Part shown: positions 60,050 through 64,000 of the stretch, piece after piece
How the letters are laid out: every line of letters starts with the position of its first letter
How positions within the stretch are numbered: the stretch's first letter is position 1
NCBI GenBank assembly: GCA_937900135.1
Contig: CALCDJ010000063.1
Span: forward strand, 1-64,000
Length of the DNA: 64,000 bases
DNA from: an uncultured Blautia sp.
GTDB lineage: Bacteria > Bacillota > Clostridia > Lachnospirales > Lachnospiraceae
Direction of reading: 5' to 3'
Notes under the pieces: generated by a model
The model's database searches: none
What the model saw: only the letters and a program-made list of their open reading frames with translations
What the model was told of the DNA's origin: nothing
Made by a program: the position numbers and the translations under genes

Positions 60050-62143
60050 TTATTTCTCCTTTCCTGACTTCTGTTTTTTTGCCGGTAAAAATCCAATGGA
60101 GGTTCTCACGATCAAAGGATCAAAAATCATAAACATGGCGGGAAGTACCAGCAGTACCACTACTGTACTGATCACTGCACCTCTGGACAAAAGGGTACAA
60201 ATGGCGCCGATCATATCTACCTGTGAATACATACCCACACCAAAGGTTGCTGCAAAGAAGCTGCATCCGCTGATGATAACTGATTTCATAGAGGTTTTAT
60301 GTGCAATGGAGATAGCCTCTTTCTTTGTTTTGCCCAGATGACGCTCCTTCTGATAGCGGCTGGTCATGAGAATTGCATAATCCACTGTTGCTCCCAGCTG
60401 AATACTTCCAATTACAATGCTTGCCACAAAGGGAAGGGTGATTCCCTGATAATAAGGAATGGCCATGTTTACAAAAATGGCAAATTCAATCACAGCCACC
60501 AGAATAAACGGCAGGGAAATGGATTTAAATACAATCATAATAATCACAAAAATAGCTGCAATGGAGAGAATGTTTACATTTTTCAGATCCACGTCGGTTA
60601 CGTCCTGAAGGTCTCTCATCAATGGAGCCTCCCCAATTACCATGGAATCCTTACTCTGTGCTTTTACGATCTTCTGAATTTCGTCAATCTGTGCATTTAC
60701 TTCCTCTGTTGCCGATGGATATTCGGAACAGATAAACTGAAGCTCATAATCCTCACTTTTCAGCATATCCCGAATATCGTTGGGAACCATGGATTCCGGA
60801 AAAGCCGGTCCGATAAAGGAATTCAGCCCAAGAGCCCATTTCACTCCGTCCACATTCTCGATCTCTTCCAAAAGCCGGGTCTTTTCCTTACTGTCCATTC
60901 CATTCTTCAGAAGCACCATATGTACGGTATTCATCTGGAAATCATCCTGAAGTTTCTCATTGGCCACATTGCTTGGAAGGGAAGCCGGAAGGGACTTGTC
61001 AATATTATAGTAAATCTGTGTATGGTTGTTTCCGTAAATAGCCGGGAACAAAAGAAGCAGGAACACCACCAGCCATACCCGGTGATGTTTGGTAACAAAA
61101 GCAGAGGCCTTATCCATATTGGGGAGTAAGGTGCGATGCTTCGTTTTTTCAATGGCTTTGTCAAAGATCAGAATCATAGACGGCAACAGAGTGACACAAC
61201 ACAGCACGCCAATGAGTACACCCTTTGACATAACAATTCCAATATCCTTTCCAAGGGTAAAGGTCATAACACACAGGGCAATGAAACCGGCCACCGTAGT
61301 AATGGAACTTCCCACAACGGATTTAAAGGTGTTGGAAATGGCATGTGCCATAGCTCTTTCCTTCTCGCCTGGGAAACGCTTTTTGTTATCCTCGTAGGAA
61401 TTCAAAAGGAAAATCGAATAATCCATGGTTACGCCCAGTTGTAAAACTGCAGTCAAAGCCTTTGTAATATAAGATATTTCCCCCATAAAAATATTGCTTC
61501 CCAGATTATAAAGAATTGCCACGCCAATACTGATCATAAACAGCACCGGCACCACCAGAGAATCCATTGCCAGACACAGTACCAAAAGAGAAAGTACCGC
61601 TGCAATTACCACATAGATGGGCATTTCCTTCAGAGAAATATTTTTGATATCTGTTACTACGCCTGTCATACCACTGATAAAGCACTGTTTGGAAGCTAGC
61701 TTACGCATTTCACTCACTGCTTCCATGGCCTCGTCAGAAGAAGTGGTATTATCAAACAGGGCGATCATCATTGTGGCATCTCCCTTAAAGAAGTTTTCCC
61801 GAAGATCCTTGGGAAGCATTTCCACCGGAACATTTAAGTCCATCATACTGTCATACCACAATACCTCTTCCACATGAGGAACCTGCTGAAACTGCTCCTT
61901 CAAACTGGCAACATCCTTCAGTTCCATGTCTTCCACAACTACCATGGAAAACGCGCCCATGCCAAATTCATCTACCATAATATCCTGGCCTTCTACGGTT
62001 TCCAGAGAATCCGGCAGGTAGCTTAAAATATCATAATTGATCCTGGTATTGGCGATGCCCCAGACAGAGGGAACCAGCAAAAGAATTCCAATCAGCAGGA
62101 TCAATTTCCGATGCTTTGCGATCCATTTACCTGTTTTAACCAT
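60050..62143 (-). CDS. MMPL/RND-superfamily membrane exporter
   Basis: The 697-residue protein has two halves, each with an external loop after helix 1 and a bundle of helices (12 in total). Signature segments are LQLGVTMDYSIFLLNSYEDNKK and, in the second half, IQLGATVDYAILMTSRYQKERH, typical of MMPL proteins that move lipids or hydrophobic drugs with the proton gradient. It is the first gene of a two-gene operon with the repeat protein. TetR operators lie before it. Substrate unknown. Confidence 0.9.
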   Translation of the reverse strand: MVKTGKWIAKHRKLILLIGILLLVPSVWGIANTRINYDILSYLPDSLETVEGQDIMVDEFGMGAFSMVVVEDMELKDVASLKEQFQQVPHVEEVLWYDSMMDLNVPVEMLPKDLRENFFKGDATMMIALFDNTTSSDEAMEAVSEMRKLASKQCFISGMTGVVTDIKNISLKEMPIYVVIAAVLSLLVLCLAMDSLVVPVLFMISIGVAILYNLGSNIFMGEISYITKALTAVLQLGVTMDYSIFLLNSYEDNKKRFPGEKERAMAHAISNTFKSVVGSSITTVAGFIALCVMTFTLGKDIGIVMSKGVLIGVLCCVTLLPSMILIFDKAIEKTKHRTLLPNMDKASAFVTKHHRVWLVVFLLLLFPAIYGNNHTQIYYNIDKSLPASLPSNVANEKLQDDFQMNTVHMVLLKNGMDSKEKTRLLEEIENVDGVKWALGLNSFIGPAFPESMVPNDIRDMLKSEDYELQFICSEYPSATEEVNAQIDEIQKIVKAQSKDSMVIGEAPLMRDLQDVTDVDLKNVNILSIAAIFVIIMIVFKSISLPFILVAVIEFAIFVNMAIPYYQGITLPFVASIVIGSIQLGATVDYAILMTSRYQKERHLGKTKKEAISIAHKTSMKSVIISGCSFFAATFGVGMYSQVDMIGAICTLLSRGAVISTVVVLLVLPAMFMIFDPLIVRTSIGFLPAKKQKSGKEK

Positions 62144-62171
62144 TGTATCCTCCTTGATCTGTCTATTATTT

Positions 62172-62188
62172 AATGACCGTCAGTCATT
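62172..62188. promoter_or_regulatory. TetR operator 1
   Basis: AATGAC-CGTCA-GTCATT, a perfect dyad with 6-bp arms, between the MMPL promoter and its start codon. Confidence 0.75.
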
Positions 62189-62203
62189 TTTACTATATGG
62201 AAG

Positions 62204-62232
62204 GTTATATACCAAAAATGACTAATAGTCAA
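62204..62232 (-). promoter_or_regulatory. Promoter of the MMPL operon
   Basis: On the minus strand TTGACT (62227-62232), a 17-base spacer and TATAAC (62204-62209). The -35 lies inside operator 2. Confidence 0.7.
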
Positions 62233-62233
62233 T
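62217..62233. promoter_or_regulatory. TetR operator 2
   Basis: AATGAC-TAATA-GTCAAT, same layout as operator 1 with one arm mismatch. It overlaps the -35 of the MMPL promoter. Confidence 0.7.
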
Positions 62234-62290
62234 ACTAATTTTTCACTTTTGCTATTTTCAGCATTATTTTATTTCTGGCTGGATTCACAT

Positions 62291-62307
62291 ATTGACTTAT
62301 GGTCATT
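62291..62307. promoter_or_regulatory. TetR operator 3
   Basis: ATTGAC-TTATG-GTCATT, same layout with one arm mismatch. It overlaps the -35 and spacer of the tetR promoter (TTGACT 62292-62297; TATAAT 62314-62319), so TetR should repress itself. Confidence 0.7.
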
Positions 62308-62319
62308 TTTTACTATAAT
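62292..62319 (+). promoter_or_regulatory. Promoter of tetR
   Basis: TTGACT (62292-62297), a 16-base spacer and TATAAT (62314-62319), 38 bases before the ATG. Confidence 0.75.
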
Positions 62320-62356
62320 GGTACTATAGGAAGTAACAGTCAGGCAGGTGAATCCA

Positions 62357-62965
62357 ATGGGAAAACTGGAATTTAATAAGAAAAAAAAGAAGGAAGCCCT
62401 GTTCCACACCGCATACGAATTGTTTACCACCAAGGGAATTGCCAAAACAACCATTTCCGATATTGTGGATCGTGCCGGCGTGGCCAAGGGTACCTTCTAT
62501 CTCTATTTTAATAATAAGGCAGATATTCGGAACAAACTGATCTCCCACAAGACAGGAGAACTGTTTTATCAGGCTCATGAAGCGTTAAAGAAAACAGGAC
62601 TGACCGAGTTTGATGAACAGCTAATCTTTATTATTGATTTTATTCTGGATAAATTAGAAAAAGATCCCGCCCTTCTCCTTTTCATCTCCAAAAATCTCAC
62701 CTGGGGCGTATTCAAAGGCGCCTTTGAAGAAAAAATGCCAGACGAGGATTATCATTTTTATCAATCCTACTTAGCGCTTCTTTCCAAAAACGGCTGCACC
62801 TATCAGAATCCGGAATTTATGCTGTTTACCATTATTGAACTGGTAGGCTCTACCTGTTACAGCTGCATCTTATATAAGCAGCCTGTTCCCATGTCTGAAT
62901 TCCGTCCCTATCTTTATCGGGCGATCAATGGAATTCTGAGCAGTTATCAGGTACCGGAGAAATGA
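62357..62965 (+). CDS. TetR-family regulator of the MMPL operon
   Basis: The 202-residue regulator has the N-terminal TetR helix-turn-helix (ALFHTAYELFTTKGIAKTTISDIVDRAGVAKGTFYLYFNNKADI). The C-terminal ligand domain is variable. ATG 62357 follows AGGTGA. The GTG at 62348 is less likely. It is transcribed divergently from the MMPL-repeat protein operon, and three matching dyads in the shared 204-base interval fit direct control. The inducer is unknown and may be an envelope-active compound. Confidence 0.92.
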   Translation: MGKLEFNKKKKKEALFHTAYELFTTKGIAKTTISDIVDRAGVAKGTFYLYFNNKADIRNKLISHKTGELFYQAHEALKKTGLTEFDEQLIFIIDFILDKLEKDPALLLFISKNLTWGVFKGAFEEKMPDEDYHFYQSYLALLSKNGCTYQNPEFMLFTIIELVGSTCYSCILYKQPVPMSEFRPYLYRAINGILSSYQVPEK

Positions 62966-63059
62966 CGTTCCTTTTCTGTAATTTTCATGGTATGCGCACA
63001 CTTCCTTTTCTATGACATAAACTATAGAGAATCCCAATCCTAAAAGAAAGGAAGTATTT

Positions 63060-63374
63060 ATGGATTATAATCAGAGAAACGTTTCCTGCCGCCGTCCTTA
63101 TCAGACTACCTGTGGCATGGGACGGCCATCTATGTCCTGCCACGCACCACAGGGACAGGAATCTTCACCTTCCTGTCCCTGCTTTCAGCAGCCTGACACT
63201 ACCTGCAAAGAGAGCGATCCGCTGCTTCACGCAGATCATCTGCCCCTGGGCATGGCCTATGTGCCCTGCCAGAAATTTGACAATACCTTTCATCTGTGCG
63301 ATGCACTTCATATGGGCACAATTTTCCCTGCCCTCTGTATGCCATTCTGTGGAAAGAGAGGTGGCTGTCGATGA
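63060..63374 (+). CDS. cotJA: Spore coat protein CotJA-like
   Basis: The 104-residue protein contains MAYVPCQKFDNTFHLCDALHMGTIFPALCMPFCGKRGG, matching CotJA (YVP.Q.f...y....al..GT.Fp.L). The N-terminal half is rich in Cys, Pro and Gln and longer than Bacillus CotJA (82 residues). AAAGGAAG lies upstream. It overlaps cotJB by 4 bases. CotJ proteins bind the inner coat. Confidence 0.88.
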   Translation: MDYNQRNVSCRRPYQTTCGMGRPSMSCHAPQGQESSPSCPCFQQPDTTCKESDPLLHADHLPLGMAYVPCQKFDNTFHLCDALHMGTIFPALCMPFCGKRGGCR

Positions 63375-63655
63375 TGTGTAACCCTTCCTCTTCTTCCAGA
63401 GAAGTCCTTCTCCGCGAAATTGATAAAGTCAGCTTTGCTGTGGACGATATTCTTCTTTATCTGGATACCCATCCCTGTGATAAAAAAGCCCTAGATTATT
63501 ATAAGGAACATGTTGCCAAGCGGCGGCAGCTTATGCAGGAGTATGCCCAAGCCTACGGACCTCTCACCATTGACGATGGAGAGGCATCCTGTGAACAGAG
63601 CTGGAAATGGGCGCAACAACCCTTCCCGTGGGAACAGAAAGGAGGCTGTCGTTAA
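63371..63655 (+). CDS. cotJB: Spore coat protein CotJB
   Basis: The 94-residue protein has the CotJB domain (VLLREIDKVSFAVDDILLYLDTHPCDKKALDYYKEHVAKRRQLMQEYAQAYGPLT). It starts at ATG 63371, coupled to the cotJA stop codon. A C-terminal tail (SWKWAQQPFPWEQKGGC) is conserved in the family. Confidence 0.9.
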   Translation: MMCNPSSSSREVLLREIDKVSFAVDDILLYLDTHPCDKKALDYYKEHVAKRRQLMQEYAQAYGPLTIDDGEASCEQSWKWAQQPFPWEQKGGCR

Positions 63656-63658
63656 GTT

Positions 63659-64000
63659 ATGTGGAATTATGAAAAACGACTTCAATACCCGGTTAATATC
63701 AAGATGACCAATCCCAAGCTGGCTCAGTTTATCATCAGTCAGTACGGCGGCCCGGATGGCGAGATTGCCGCTTCCATGCGTTATCTGTCTCAGCGGTTTA
63801 CCATGCCCAACCGCATGGCCACTGCGGTACTCAACGATGTGGGTACCTGCGCAGAGGAAATGTCTTACCCCCTCTGCCAGACGAAGACTGACATACCAAC
63901 AAACCCCGACAGGCTTCATTGGATTCCATCTCTCATGGTTTCCATACAGCCCGCCGGGGTTTGTTTTAATTTTTTATATGCACATCCATCTGCGGATAGG
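63659..64000 (+). pseudogene. cotJC: CotJC-like manganese catalase, disrupted or truncated
   Basis: ATG 63659, 4 bases after the cotJB stop codon, opens MWNYEKRLQYPVNIK, then PKLAQFIISQYGGPDGEIAASMRYLSQRFTMP, a clear CotJC N-terminus. Resemblance ends after DVGT at residue 63, where GTEEL and the metal-binding residues should follow. The frame stays open to the window's end but its product is unlike CotJC, and a terminator-like hairpin (63899-63964) lies inside it. It is a decayed or rearranged gene, not a normal partial gene running off the end. Confidence 0.7.
63899..63976 (+). terminator. Terminator-like hairpin within the cotJC remnant
   Basis: ACAAACCCCG (63899-63908) pairs with CGGGGTTTGT (63955-63964) over a 46-base loop and is followed by TTTAATTTTTTAT. 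It would end the cotJ transcript. Confidence 0.75.

Noticed and set aside
60299..61129. 276-codon plus-strand frame opposite the MMPL gene
   Set aside because: Antisense to a clear MMPL protein and without recognised domains.

Overview
The window reads as a chromosomal segment of a spore-forming, low-to-moderate GC Firmicute, most likely a Lachnospiraceae member in the Blautia/Dorea/Mediterraneibacter range. The evidence is a complete spoIIIAA-AH operon, Spo0A, SpoIVB, SpoIIM and CotJ proteins, a fused AccDA carboxyltransferase, and the order asp23-nusB-xseA-xseB-ispA-dxs-tlyA-nadK-argR-recN-spoIVB. I cannot name a species from sequence alone. No rRNA, tRNA, CRISPR array or intact insertion sequence was seen. 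Most genes lie on the minus strand.

Layout from left to right. An amylosucrase-like GH13 enzyme with a 30-bp tandem repeat in its N-terminus (0-2.3 kb) faces a CtpE-like P-type ATPase. An iscR-nifS-nifU-mnmA operon for Fe-S assembly and tRNA thiolation follows (5.0-8.2 kb). Next come a SpoVB-like flippase and DAHP synthase on the plus strand, then a XerC/D recombinase, SpoIIM, RNase Y, and recA-recX under an SOS box. Two small coat-type proteins, glycogen synthase and Spo0A follow (16.2-19.1 kb).

Between spo0A and spoIVB, which are neighbours in many relatives, sits about 7.4 kb of accessory, more AT-rich DNA (19.1-26.5 kb). It holds a broken MATE pump with its MarR regulator, a decayed RibD/DHFR remnant, a GNAT fusion protein, an HTH plus RhuM-Fic pair, and an MFS efflux pump. 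The pump is preceded by what looks like a complete translational attenuator: a 12-codon leader peptide, two ground-state hairpins, one of which buries the pump's ribosome binding site, and a 14-bp alternative pairing that would release it.

From 26.5 to 36.7 kb is a long housekeeping cluster (spoIVB, recN, argR, nadK, tlyA, dxs, ispA, xseB, xseA, nusB, asp23) linking isoprenoid synthesis, DNA repair and sporulation. RF3 (prfC) and the spoIIIAH-AA operon follow (36.9-43.4 kb), then a phosphopantetheinyl transferase, a UvrD-type helicase, GltX and a divergent sirtuin. The fatty acid cluster acpP-fabD-fabG-fabF-accB-fabZ-accC-accDA (48.4-55.7 kb) lacks fabH and fabK and carries FabT-like palindromes. 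An FtsW/SpoVE protein precedes a large repeat-rich exported protein and an MMPL exporter. A divergent TetR gene faces these across three matching operators. The window ends in a cotJABC operon whose cotJC stops resembling its family after about 63 residues.
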